NCBI RefSeq assembly: GCF_001653795.1
Contig: NZ_CP011514.1
Coordinates: 928,163 to 992,162, forward strand
From: Mitsuaria sp. 7
GTDB taxonomy: Bacteria > Pseudomonadota > Gammaproteobacteria > Burkholderiales > Burkholderiaceae_C
DNA: 64,000 bases
Direction of reading: 5' to 3'
The position numbers and the translations under genes are program-made. Below are positions 17,959 through 26,353 of the stretch, one piece after another; the first letter of the stretch is position 1; every line of letters begins with the position of its first letter. The notes below the pieces were generated by a model, which saw nothing but the letters and a program-made list of their open reading frames with translations, was not told the origin of the DNA and searched no databases.

Positions 17959-19279
17959 CGCGACGAACGCCCCGGGGACTTCGGCGGCCGGTGGTGCTGC
18001 AGGCGCCGGTGGCGCCGCTGTGCGCGCGCCGATGATGCCGATGGAGGAGGCGCTGGAGCGCCTGCTCTCGCAGGTCACCTCGCTGGGGCGGACCGAGTCC
18101 GTGACGACGCCGCTGGCGCGTGGCCGAGTGCTGGCGCAAGACCTGGTGTCGCCGCTGGACGTGCCGCCGTACGACAACAGCGCGATGGACGGCTACGCGA
18201 TGCGCGCGGCCGACGTCGCGGCGCTGGGCGGAGAAGGCGCGGTGCTGCCGGTGTCGCAGCGCGTGGCGGCGGGCTCCGTGCCTCAGCCGCTGCAGCCCGG
18301 CACGGCGGCGCGGATCTTCACCGGCGCGACGGTGCCCGAAGGCGCCGACTCGGTGTTGATGCAGGAGCAATGCGAGGCGATCGCCGATGCGGCGGACTCA
18401 ACCGGCGCGACGCGCAGCTTGGGTCAGGTGCGCATCCATGGACCGTTGACGGTGGGCCTGCACATCCGCCGTCGTGGCGAGGATCTGCGCGTCGGCCAAC
18501 CGGTGCTGAGCGCCGGCATGCGCCTGAACGCGGCCTCGCTGGGCCTGGCCGCGACGGCCGGCGCGGCGGCGCTGACGGTGGCGGCACGGCCGCGCGTCGC
18601 GCTGTTCTCGACCGGCGACGAGCTGGTGCTGCCGGGCCAGCCGCTGGGCCCCGGCCAGATCTACAACTCCAATCGCACGACGCTGCACGCGCTGCTGCTG
18701 GCGATGGGCTGCGAGGTGCGCGATCTGGGCATCGTGCCCGACTCGCTCGAAGCGACCCGCGCGGCACTGCGCGAGGCGTCCAAGGACGCGGATCTGATCC
18801 TCAGCTCGGGCGGCGTGTCCGTCGGCGAGGAAGACCACCTGAAGCCCGCGCTCGAACACGAAGGCCGCCTGGACCTGTGGCAGATCGCGATCAAGCCGGG
18901 CAAGCCGCTGGCGTTCGGCGAGGTGACCAGCACCGGCGGGCGCACCTGGTTCATCGGGCTGCCGGGCAATCCGGTGTCGAGCTTCGTGACCTTCCTGCTG
19001 TTCGTCCGCCCCGTGCTGCTGCGGATGCAGGGTGCGACGCAGCTGACGCCGCGCGCCTTGCCGCTGCCGGCCGAGTTCACCTGGACGAAGGCCGACAAGC
19101 GCCGCGAGTTCCTGCGCGCGAAGCTGAGCGATGCGGGCGGGCTGCAGCTGTTCGGCAACCAGAGTTCGGGCGTGATGAGTTCGGCGGCCTGGGCCGACGG
19201 CCTGATCGACCTGCCGCCGGGCGCGACGGTGGCGCCGGGTCAGGTCTTGCGCTTCATCCCGTTCAACGAGCTGTTCTGA
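17951..19279 (+). CDS. moeA: Molybdopterin molybdenumtransferase
   Basis: Inserts molybdate into adenylylated molybdopterin to form the molybdenum cofactor. The 442-residue protein shows VPPYDNSAMDGYAM near the N-terminus, the MoCF_biosynth domain with FSTGDELVLPGQPL, ILSSGGVSVGEEDH and FIGLPGNPVSSFVTF, and a C-terminal beta domain. About 25 N-terminal residues are Ala/Gly-rich and not conserved. It overlaps thrC by 8 bp, so it is co-translated with a threonine gene, a frequent Burkholderiales arrangement. Confidence 0.95.
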   Translation: MSDATNAPGTSAAGGAAGAGGAAVRAPMMPMEEALERLLSQVTSLGRTESVTTPLARGRVLAQDLVSPLDVPPYDNSAMDGYAMRAADVAALGGEGAVLPVSQRVAAGSVPQPLQPGTAARIFTGATVPEGADSVLMQEQCEAIADAADSTGATRSLGQVRIHGPLTVGLHIRRRGEDLRVGQPVLSAGMRLNAASLGLAATAGAAALTVAARPRVALFSTGDELVLPGQPLGPGQIYNSNRTTLHALLLAMGCEVRDLGIVPDSLEATRAALREASKDADLILSSGGVSVGEEDHLKPALEHEGRLDLWQIAIKPGKPLAFGEVTSTGGRTWFIGLPGNPVSSFVTFLLFVRPVLLRMQGATQLTPRALPLPAEFTWTKADKRREFLRAKLSDAGGLQLFGNQSSGVMSSAAWADGLIDLPPGATVAPGQVLRFIPFNELF

Positions 19280-19293
19280 CGAGTCGACCCGAG

Positions 19294-19545
19294 ATGACCA
19301 TCACCGTGCGCTACTTCGCCTCGCTGCGCGAGGCCCTGGGGACCGACGAGCGTTTCCCGCACCAGGCCGGCGCGACGCTGGGGACCATCCGCGATGCGCT
19401 GATCGCCAGCGACGCGGCGCACGCGGAGGCGCTGGCGCGCGGCCGCGCGATCCGTTGCGCGCTGAACCAGCAGATCCTGCCCGAGGACACGCCCGTCGAG
19501 GACGGCGCGGAAGTCGCGTTCTTCCCGCCGGTCACGGGCGGTTGA
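19294..19545 (+). CDS. moaD: Molybdopterin synthase small subunit (sulfur carrier)
   Basis: Ubiquitin-like sulfur carrier that donates thiocarboxylate sulfur to precursor Z, working with MoaE. The 83-residue protein begins MTITVRYFASLREALG and ends with the diglycine tail PPVTGG, which is adenylylated and thiolated. It follows moeA by 14 bp. The partner moaE, usually the next gene, is absent; the next gene lies on the opposite strand. Confidence 0.94.
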   Translation: MTITVRYFASLREALGTDERFPHQAGATLGTIRDALIASDAAHAEALARGRAIRCALNQQILPEDTPVEDGAEVAFFPPVTGG

Positions 19546-19560
19546 CTCCGGGGTCCTTCC

Positions 19561-20373
19561 TCACTCCTTGAAATAGACCATCTGGTGCGTGCTGGCCAGC
19601 ATGTGGCCGTCGTCGCTCCAGACTTCGGCGGTCTGGTCGAAGTAGCCGTTGCGGAAGTTGAGCGCCCTGGCCATCGCGAGCACGTGGCGGTCGCCCTGCT
19701 GCGCGAGCATGACCGAGTCCGCATGGAAGTAGGTCGTCAGCGTGACGGTGCCGATCGCGCCGGGCTTGCGGCGGCGGACGAAGATGCGCGGGAAGAAGCT
19801 GTCGCAGATCGCGGCCAGGGACGGGAAGTCCATCGGTCGCGCGGGCTCGTCGCGGACCCAGTAGCGGCTGATCGAATGCGCTTGCTCCTGGCCGTCGAAC
19901 GGCCCCGGACCGAAGCCGGGCAGGAAGCGCATGTCGTAGCGCGAGACCCAGGCGGGCAGGAAGCCGACCTTCGGCAGCGGCTGGAGTTCCGACGCGGGCG
20001 GGATGTCCGCCGGCAGCTCGGCCTCCTTCGCGGACCAGGTCTCGCGACGCTGCGCGAAGACGGCGCTGCCGGTGGCGGCGACCTCGCCGTTCTGCGTGAG
20101 CTCAAGCACCCAATGCTGCGTCGACCGGTTCGTGCGGGCGGGGCGGGCTTCGACCTCGAAAGCCCCGTCGGCGAGCGGGCTGCAGAAGTTGATCGTCAGC
20201 GCGATCGGCTCGCCGATGCGCTCGGAATGCAGCAACGCCGCATTGAGCATCGCCGCCCCGGTCGTGCCGCCGAACGGTCCGACCATGTTGGCGTAGGCCG
20301 GATTCGTCGCGCCGGCGAAGCGGTGGCCGCCGGCGGGGGCGAGGAGGATGGCCTGGTCGAGGTCGTGCGGCAT
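19561..20373 (-). CDS. TesB-like acyl-CoA thioesterase family protein
   Basis: Thioesterase of the double hot-dog (4HBT_3/TesB-like) type, which would hydrolyse acyl-CoA. The 270-residue protein contains NMVGPFGGTTGAAMLNAAL near the N-terminus, ITLNFCSPL-like strand sequence (LTINFCSPLADG) and, in the second half, TTYFHADSVML and the C-terminal EVWSDDGHMLASTHQMVYF that closes the second hot-dog. The start follows AGGA; a longer in-frame start 66 bp upstream is less likely. It is convergent with moaD and sits where moaE might be expected. Substrate unknown. Confidence 0.85.
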   Translation of the reverse strand: MPHDLDQAILLAPAGGHRFAGATNPAYANMVGPFGGTTGAAMLNAALLHSERIGEPIALTINFCSPLADGAFEVEARPARTNRSTQHWVLELTQNGEVAATGSAVFAQRRETWSAKEAELPADIPPASELQPLPKVGFLPAWVSRYDMRFLPGFGPGPFDGQEQAHSISRYWVRDEPARPMDFPSLAAICDSFFPRIFVRRRKPGAIGTVTLTTYFHADSVMLAQQGDRHVLAMARALNFRNGYFDQTAEVWSDDGHMLASTHQMVYFKE

Positions 20374-20568
20374 CGGAGCGTTCCTGGGACTGCGGAGATG
20401 GACGGCATTCTGTCCAAAGAATGCTCCCACGGCTGTCACCTCAACGACCGAAAGATGGGGGGCTTGTCCGTCGCTCGCTTCCCCAACGGTTGGCCTCCTT
20501 CAGGACGAGACTTCATCGGGCAAGACTTGGCACTGACTTGCATCGCAGCTTCGCGGGAGGTCGACGTG

Positions 20569-20992
20569 ATGGGGCCGGTGTACGTGACGGAGAACTTTCG
20601 CCGATGGATGAGCAAGCAGGTCTTGGACGAGCGCGACCTGTGCCGCGCTGTGGCTGAAATGGCACGGGGACTGATCAGACGCAGATTTGGGTAGTGGACT
20701 GGTGAAGAAGCGGATCGCACGATCTGGGGCTGATAAGCGGGGCGGGTACCGGACGCTCGTCGCAAACCGACCTGGCGGCCCCTGGTTCTTCATCACTGGA
20801 TTTGCGAAAAGCGAAATGGGGAACATCGACCCAGTGACGTGGAAGATGTGCCGCGTGGCCGCCCGGGAATTGCTTGCCATGTCAGGGGATGCCTTGGCCG
20901 ACGCGGCCCGCGAGCGAAAATTGAAAGAGGTGATTTGTGATTCGGAAACGCAAGAACGAGACGATCAAGCAGCTCCTGCACATGAGTCGTGA
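20569..20992 (+). pseudogene. RelE/HigB-like toxin gene with a +1 frame break
   Basis: The reading frame matches a RelE-family toxin (mRNA interferase type) but is split. Codons from ATG 20569 (good site CGGGAGG at 20554-20560) encode 41 residues ending RGLIRRRFG before TAG at 20692. The rest of the domain, SGLVKKRIARSGADKRGGYR through WFFITGFAKSEMGNID and on to 20992, is one base further on. Skipping T20692 joins them without loss, giving 140 residues. The site reads TTT GGG TAG T, so glycyl-tRNA on GGG could slip to GGT at the stop; a single-base insertion or sequencing error is the simpler view. The tail overlaps the antitoxin start by 56 bp. Confidence 0.75.
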
Positions 20993-21257
20993 ACTCCACG
21001 CCTGCGGGGCCTTCGATGACGATGCGATCCGGCGCATTGAACATGCCGGAATGATGCCGCCCGAACCGCTCACCCCCGATGAGATTCGGGCCATCCGGGA
21101 GCAGTCGAGCTGCTGTGTCTACACGCTGGCGGGCATGCTCAACACGAGCGCCAAGCGCTTGCGTCGGTGGGAGCAAGGACTGGGCAAGCCTCAGGGCGCG
21201 GAACTCAGGCTGCTTCGCATGATGCGGGATCGGGGTGTCGACGCGGTGTTCCCTTGA
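20937..21257 (+). CDS. Helix-turn-helix antitoxin (HigA/XRE-like)
   Basis: Likely antitoxin and repressor paired with the frame-broken toxin just upstream, in the toxin-first order of HigBA. The 106-residue protein has an N-terminal region with KNETIKQLLHMSRELHACG and a C-terminal HTH (about 60-100): TPDEIRAIREQ then VYTLAGMLNTSAKRLRRWEQG, where a Trp/Glu pair ends the recognition helix as in the DUF1870-like/HTH_XRE antitoxins. The GTG start follows GAGGTGA by five bases and lies inside the toxin 3' end. It is intact, so it could still control its promoter or act in trans. Confidence 0.85.
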   Translation: MIRKRKNETIKQLLHMSRELHACGAFDDDAIRRIEHAGMMPPEPLTPDEIRAIREQSSCCVYTLAGMLNTSAKRLRRWEQGLGKPQGAELRLLRMMRDRGVDAVFP

Positions 21258-21285
21258 ATGCAGGCGGTCGCGCGATCTGTTGCGC

Positions 21286-22923
21286 TCATGCGCTCCCGGC
21301 GCCCTTGCGCCTGAGACGCGCCGCGACTACTTCCCCCTGCGTGAACGCCTCCTCGAACACCGAGTACCCCGCCAGGTCCGCATGCGCGAAGTGGAGCCGG
21401 CCTTGTGCGCGCTCGCGCAGCGCGGCCAGCGCCTGCGACCCGCGCAGTCCCGGATGCGGGATGCTCATCGCATGCCCGTATCGCATCAGCTCGATGCGCT
21501 GCAGCCGCTCCGGCAGATCCGGATGCAGGGGCGCCATGTCCGCGAGCACGCGCGCCGCCCAGGCGCGCCAGTCGTCCTGCAGCAGGTCCTTGCGTTGCGA
21601 CTCGTGCAGCGAGCGGTAAGCCGTCAGCACCATCGGACCGCGGCTCGGGTCGAGGTCCTGATGGTTTGCGTTCACGTAACCCAGCGCTTCGCCGCCGTAC
21701 GCAACGTTGTCCCAGGACATCGGCGCGCCCAGCCGCTCCAGCGGCGGTGCGTCGAGCAGCAGGTTCGCCACCAGCCACGGCGCATAACGCATGCCGCTCG
21801 CGGCTTGCGTGAGCGCCGAGGGCGGTTGTTCTGGCAGCCGCGCCGCGATGAACAGCGGCATCGCCATCACGACCTGATCGGCTTCCCAACGCTCCGCCAG
21901 CTGGTCCTTGTCGTTCCAGACCAGCACCTGCACGCCATGGCGTTCCTCGCGCACGCGCAGCGCCGTGCGGCCGCCGTGGAAGGCCTCCGCCAGCGGCGCG
22001 GCCAGACGCTCCGACAACCAGCCGTTGCCTTGCGGCCAGGTCAGCACGGCCTCGCGTTCCTCGCCGCTCATGAAGCCGTGTCGGCTGCCGAAGTAGTGCA
22101 GTCCCGCCCAGGCGGACACCTGCGTCGCATCGGCGCCGTAGTCGTCGCGGCAGCAGTAGTCGAGGTACCAGCGCAGCGGCGCGGCGGTCAGCTCGTGTTC
22201 GTCGAGCCACGCGGCGAAGGTTTTCGCGTCCAGCGCCTGATGCGCCGGCGTCCATGCGTGGCGCGTGCTCGGCATCGCGAAGCCGACCTCATGCCGCGCC
22301 CGGTCGACCAGTTCGCCGAAGCGGCGGTACTGCGTCTGCACTTCGGGGGATTCGGCCGGCGGGAGCAGTCCGTCGACCCATTGGTCCTTCCACCACAGCC
22401 GCTCCTGCGGGCTGTGGCAGAGCCAGCGTTCTTCGTAGACGGTCTTGCCGTGCTCCTGGCGCGCGAGGCCGAGATCCTCCAGCACGGCGTGCACTTCGAC
22501 GGCCTCCGGTCCCGGCGTGGGCAGGTAGTGCGCGCCTAGCGGGCAGCGCAGGCCTTCGCCGAGCGCCGGCCCCGCGCCGATGCGATGTCCGCGGCTGTTG
22601 CCGCCGGGGCGGTCCTCCAGGTCCAGCAGTGCGACGTCCACGCCTTGCAGACGCAGCCGGCGCGCACAGGCGAGTCCCGCGATGCCCGCGCCGAGCACCA
22701 GCACCTGCGCGCGTCGGGGCGCGCCGGTGGCCGCCGACCAGACGGGCAGGGCACCGCGCAGACGATGGCCGCGCTCCCAGTTCGCGCCGGTCCAGCCGCC
22801 GGGGAGTTCCGCGATGCGTTCCGCCAGTCGATCGGCGAGCGGCCGCGCCTCGCGCCCGCAGGCCGAGAGCATCGGCAGGAGAGAGGCCGCCAGCGTGCGC
22901 GTCAGCAGGTCGCGGCGCTTCAA
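21286..22923 (-). CDS. FAD-dependent amine oxidase-like protein, Tat/lipoprotein N-terminus
   Basis: Flavoprotein of the NAD(P)-binding/amine oxidase type. The 545-residue protein has the N-terminus KRRDLLTRTLAASLLPMLSAC: a twin-arginine pair followed by a hydrophobic stretch and a lipobox-like LSAC, so it may be exported folded and lipid-anchored. The dinucleotide fold is VLVLGAGIAGLACARRLRL (about 60-80), followed by DLEDRPGGNSRG; the C-terminal FAD site ends with HFAHADLAGYSVFEEAFTQG. The TTG start overlaps the stop of the spermidine-synthase-like gene (TTGA); ATG 22938 is an alternative. The pairing suggests an amine or polyamine-related substrate, which is inference. Confidence 0.8.
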   Translation of the reverse strand: MKRRDLLTRTLAASLLPMLSACGREARPLADRLAERIAELPGGWTGANWERGHRLRGALPVWSAATGAPRRAQVLVLGAGIAGLACARRLRLQGVDVALLDLEDRPGGNSRGHRIGAGPALGEGLRCPLGAHYLPTPGPEAVEVHAVLEDLGLARQEHGKTVYEERWLCHSPQERLWWKDQWVDGLLPPAESPEVQTQYRRFGELVDRARHEVGFAMPSTRHAWTPAHQALDAKTFAAWLDEHELTAAPLRWYLDYCCRDDYGADATQVSAWAGLHYFGSRHGFMSGEEREAVLTWPQGNGWLSERLAAPLAEAFHGGRTALRVREERHGVQVLVWNDKDQLAERWEADQVVMAMPLFIAARLPEQPPSALTQAASGMRYAPWLVANLLLDAPPLERLGAPMSWDNVAYGGEALGYVNANHQDLDPSRGPMVLTAYRSLHESQRKDLLQDDWRAWAARVLADMAPLHPDLPERLQRIELMRYGHAMSIPHPGLRGSQALAALRERAQGRLHFAHADLAGYSVFEEAFTQGEVVAARLRRKGAGSA

Positions 22924-24491
22924 TGCAGCTTGCCCCATTCGCGCTCGAACTCGTGCACCAGCACCTGGTTGGACAGCCGGTTCACCTCGAGGTGCTCCGG
23001 CCGCGCCATGTCCGGCGGGAAACTCATCAACGCCGGAATGCCGTCTATGCTCAGGAAGCGCAGACCGTCCGGCAGCTTTCGCGGCATGGCCCACGGCCGC
23101 CGGCTCGCCAGCACGAAGCCCCATTCGCCGAAGCTCGGCACGTGCGCGTGGTACGGGGTCGCGGTGAGGCCGACCGATTCCACCGTGTTCACGACGGTCC
23201 AGAACGCGCGCGGCGCCACCAGCGGCGAGGTCGACTGGATCACCGCGTATCCGGATGCGCTCAGGTGCTGGTCGACCATCTTGTAGAGGCTGGCCGTGTA
23301 CAGCTTGCCGAGCGCGAAATTGCTCGGATCGGGGAAGTCGATGACGATGACGTCGAAGATCTCGTCGGTCGTTTCCAGCCAGCTGAAGGCGTCCGCGTTG
23401 ACGATGTGCAGCTTGGGGCTCAGCAGCGCGTCCTTGTTCAGCCCCTTGAGCAGCGGCATCGTCGAGAACAGCGTCGTCATGTGCGGGTCCAGCTCGACCA
23501 GCGTGATGTGCTCGACGGACGGATAGCGCAGGATCTCGCGCACGGCCATGCCGTCGCCGCCGCCCAGCACCAGCACCTTGCGCGGCGCGCCCTGCGCGGC
23601 CATCGCGGGATGCACGAGGGCCTCGTGATAACGGTACTCGTCGCGCGAGTGGAACTGCAGGTTGCCGTTGAGGAACAGCCGCGTGCCCGCCGCGCCCTGC
23701 GTGACGACGATGCGCTGGTAGCTGCTGCTTTCCTTGAAGACGATCTGCTCGCCGTAGAAGCGGTCCTCGGCCCAGGTGCTGAGCCGGTCGGCGCCGGCCA
23801 TCGCCGCGGCGAGCAGGCCGATGGACACCACGCAGGTCAGCGCGTGCGACCGCCAGCTGCGCAGCTCCGCGCGGAACAGCCACAGCGCCCACACGGCGAC
23901 GGCCACGTTCAGCAATCCGAAGAACAGCCCCGTGCGCACCAGCCCGAGGTTGGGCACCAGCAGCAGCGGGAAGGCGACGGCGACCAGCAGCGCCCCGAGG
24001 TAGTCGAAGGTCAGCACCTGCGACACCAGTTCCTTGAGCGCATACCGCTGGCGGAAGTGGCGCTTGAGGATGCGCATCACCAGCGGGATCTCCAGGCCCA
24101 CCAGCGTGCCGACGAGCAGCACCAGCCCGTACAGCAGCACCCGGAAGCCGGCGACCTGCGACGGCAGCAGCAGGCTGTGCGCGGTGAAGAGCGCCGCGGG
24201 CATCAGGCCGCCGATGACGCCGACCAGCAGCTCCAGCCGCAGGAAGTGCGCGACCAGTTGCCGGTCGATGTAGCGCGAGAGCCAGGAGCCCACGCCCATC
24301 GCGAACAGGTAGGCGCCGATGATGGTCGAGAACTGCAGGACGGAATCGCCGAGCAGGTAGCTCGCGAGCGCGCCCGCGGCCAGCTCGTAGACCAGCCCGC
24401 AGGCGGCGATGACGAAGACGCTGGCGAGCAGCAGCACCTCGGGCAGCGAGGCGCGCGCGGGGGCGTCGTCGACGGTGGGCTCTTGAGACAT
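22920..24491 (-). CDS. Membrane-embedded spermidine synthase-like protein
   Basis: Aminopropyltransferase-like protein with an N-terminal membrane domain. The 523-residue protein has about seven hydrophobic segments in the first 230 residues (for example LLLASVFVIAACGLVYELAAG), then a spermidine synthase domain with the cofactor-binding GGGDG (about 305), LVELDPHM and the acidic catalytic motif VIVIDFPDPSN. Ordinary SpeE is about 280 residues and soluble; fusions of this kind are known but their product is not established. No S-adenosylmethionine decarboxylase gene is adjacent. Its stop overlaps the amine oxidase start. It is divergent from the CPBP protease. Confidence 0.88.
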   Translation of the reverse strand: MSQEPTVDDAPARASLPEVLLLASVFVIAACGLVYELAAGALASYLLGDSVLQFSTIIGAYLFAMGVGSWLSRYIDRQLVAHFLRLELLVGVIGGLMPAALFTAHSLLLPSQVAGFRVLLYGLVLLVGTLVGLEIPLVMRILKRHFRQRYALKELVSQVLTFDYLGALLVAVAFPLLLVPNLGLVRTGLFFGLLNVAVAVWALWLFRAELRSWRSHALTCVVSIGLLAAAMAGADRLSTWAEDRFYGEQIVFKESSSYQRIVVTQGAAGTRLFLNGNLQFHSRDEYRYHEALVHPAMAAQGAPRKVLVLGGGDGMAVREILRYPSVEHITLVELDPHMTTLFSTMPLLKGLNKDALLSPKLHIVNADAFSWLETTDEIFDVIVIDFPDPSNFALGKLYTASLYKMVDQHLSASGYAVIQSTSPLVAPRAFWTVVNTVESVGLTATPYHAHVPSFGEWGFVLASRRPWAMPRKLPDGLRFLSIDGIPALMSFPPDMARPEHLEVNRLSNQVLVHEFEREWGKLH

Positions 24492-24571
24492 GGGGCGCGA
24501 GGCTATCACGGGGAAACCCGGTCCGATCCCGATACCGATCAGCAACAAACGGCCCCTACAGTTCGGAACCC

Positions 24572-25393
24572 ATGCCAGAGAACAAGCCGCCTTTCCCTTC
24601 CGTCCTCCAGGCCGGCCTGCTCCTGCTGGCCACGCTGGTGCTGCAGCAGCTCGTCGGCGCGGCGCTGTACGACTTCCGCGAGACCCTGGGCCTGAGCTTC
24701 GAGCAGATGACCGTGCTCATCACGGTGCTGGCGGACGGCCTCGTCATTGCCGTGGCGCTGCACCTGCAGGGCGCCGGCTACCGGGACGTCCTCCATCCCG
24801 ACCGCTCGTCGCTGCTGCCGACGCTGGTGCTGGTCGTGCCAGCGGTGCTGCTGCTGACGCCGTTGCTCCTGCTGCTGAACTCGGTGCTCTTCACCGGCCT
24901 GCAGGCGGTGCTGCCGCTCTCGGACTACGAGGCGCGGGCGTTCACGGAACTCCATGAGCCCACCCTGGCGATGGCCCTCATGGTCTGCGTGGTGGCGCCG
25001 GTCGTGGAGGAGCTGCTCTTCCGCGGCGTGCTGCTGCGCGGGTTCCTGAAGCGGTATCCGCGGGGGCTGGCGATCGGCTATTCCGCGCTGTACTTCGGCG
25101 TCGCGCATCTGAACATCTACCAGTTCTGCCTGGCGTTCCTGCTCGGGCTGCTGCTCGGCCTGCTGTACGAGCGCGGCCGCTCGCTGATGCCCTGCATCGC
25201 CCTGCATGCGGCCTTCAACACCATCGGTTTCCTGTTGGGGAATTCCGGCGAAGCGGCCTCGGACGCGGCGGGTTCGGCCGCCGGGGGGGCCGCCGTGGCA
25301 CCGGGCGCCACCTTGCTGTGGCTGACGGCCTTGATCGCCGCCGCGATCGGTGCACTGGCGCTGCAGAAGCTGCTCGGGCTGTGGCGTCGGTGA
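24572..25393 (+). CDS. CPBP-family intramembrane protease
   Basis: Intramembrane glutamic protease of the CAAX/Abi (CPBP) family. The 273-residue protein is strongly hydrophobic with about eight segments. The three motifs of the family are visible: VVEELLFRG (E147, E148, R152), FGVAHLNIYQF and IALHAAFNTIGF. A short Ala/Gly linker precedes a last hydrophobic segment. Substrate unknown; members process prenylated or other membrane peptides or act in bacteriocin immunity. It is divergent from the spermidine-synthase-like gene with 80 bp between. Confidence 0.88.
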   Translation: MPENKPPFPSVLQAGLLLLATLVLQQLVGAALYDFRETLGLSFEQMTVLITVLADGLVIAVALHLQGAGYRDVLHPDRSSLLPTLVLVVPAVLLLTPLLLLLNSVLFTGLQAVLPLSDYEARAFTELHEPTLAMALMVCVVAPVVEELLFRGVLLRGFLKRYPRGLAIGYSALYFGVAHLNIYQFCLAFLLGLLLGLLYERGRSLMPCIALHAAFNTIGFLLGNSGEAASDAAGSAAGGAAVAPGATLLWLTALIAAAIGALALQKLLGLWRR

Positions 25394-25476
25394 GCGGATC
25401 AGGATCTGGCGGACGGCGCTGACCCCCGACCCATCGGGTCGAATGGCGTTGCTTCCCGTCGCAGCGTGCGGGCCGT

Positions 25477-25953
25477 TCAGCCCCACAGCGCCGGCTTGTT
25501 CACCATCAGGTAGAAGACGACGAGCACCGCGATGAAGGCCGGGTAGCCCAGGCCCTCCCACCAGCGGGCGTAGCGCCAGTAGAGGGCCGGCAGCGGCTGG
25601 CCGCTGGCGAGCGCCGCGTCGGCCATCTGCGACAGCCGGATCTGCAACCACACCACCGGCAGCCAGCAGGCGCCGGCGATCACGTACAGAGCGATCGACA
25701 GCGCGAGCCACGGCGTGTCCAGCGCCCAGCCGGCCGTCATCGCCAGCCACACGCCGGTGAGCGGCTGCACGATCACCGCCGGCGTCGTGAACCAGAGGTC
25801 CGCGCGCTTGACGAGGCGCGCCACCACGGCCTGCGCCGCCAGCGAACCGCTCCGGTTCGCGAAGAACAGGTAGAAGGCCGAGCCGAAGCCGGTGCCCGCC
25901 AGCAGCACGCTCGACACGATGTGCAGCCACTTGATCACGAGGTAGGTGTTCAT
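25477..25953 (-). CDS. DUF2269 membrane protein
   Basis: Integral membrane protein of the DUF2269 family, 158 residues, four hydrophobic segments. It begins YLVIKWLHIVSSVLLAGTGF, with the family HxxS pattern in the first helix, and ends AVLVVFYLMVNKPALWG. It is the last gene of a four-gene operon, 10 bp after the DoxX-like gene, with site GGAG before the ATG. Function unknown; the conserved His in helix 1 could bind a cofactor, which is speculation. Confidence 0.85.
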   Translation of the reverse strand: MNTYLVIKWLHIVSSVLLAGTGFGSAFYLFFANRSGSLAAQAVVARLVKRADLWFTTPAVIVQPLTGVWLAMTAGWALDTPWLALSIALYVIAGACWLPVVWLQIRLSQMADAALASGQPLPALYWRYARWWEGLGYPAFIAVLVVFYLMVNKPALWG

Positions 25954-25963
25954 GTTTTTCTCC

Positions 25964-26353
25964 TCACGCCGGCGCGTCCTCGTCGAGGATCAGCAGCAGG
26001 ATCGCTACCGGCAGGTTCTTGGTCAGGCAGCCCAGCGGGTCCAGCCACAGCGAGGGCAGGATGATCGTCGCCACCGCCGTCATCAGCAGCATCATCCCGC
26101 CCGCGAGGCGGTACACCCAGCGGCGATGCCAGCGCCACATGGCCGCGCCGATCAGCAGATCGACGAGCGCGCCCGCCACGATGACCGGCGCGATCCAGGC
26201 CTCGGGCGTCTGTGCGGCGACCATGAGGTCGCGGCTGCGGCCGTCGAGCTCGATCAGGCTGGCCGCGCCGGTGGCCAGCCACAGCGCGATCAATCCGGCC
26301 CGCGCGACGACGCGCGTGCGGCGGTGCCGGAAGTTCACAAGTCCGATGCCCAT
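25964..26353 (-). CDS. DoxX-like small membrane protein
   Basis: Four-helix membrane protein of the DoxX-like family (DoxX_3 type), 129 residues, with helices around LIALWLATGAASLIELDG, VIVAGALVDLLIGAAMW, LAGGMMLLMTAVATI and LPVAILLLIL. In many proteobacteria such proteins sit next to an epimerase-like SDR and DUF2269, and here the start overlaps the SDR 3' end by 19 bp. Role unknown; DoxX relatives are linked to redox homeostasis. Confidence 0.82.
   Translation of the reverse strand: MGIGLVNFRHRRTRVVARAGLIALWLATGAASLIELDGRSRDLMVAAQTPEAWIAPVIVAGALVDLLIGAAMWRWHRRWVYRLAGGMMLLMTAVATIILPSLWLDPLGCLTKNLPVAILLLILDEDAPA

Noticed and set aside
20440..20568. Direct repeat GACTTGGCA / GACTTGCA upstream of the toxin
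   Set aside because: Short and imperfect; not enough to call an operator.
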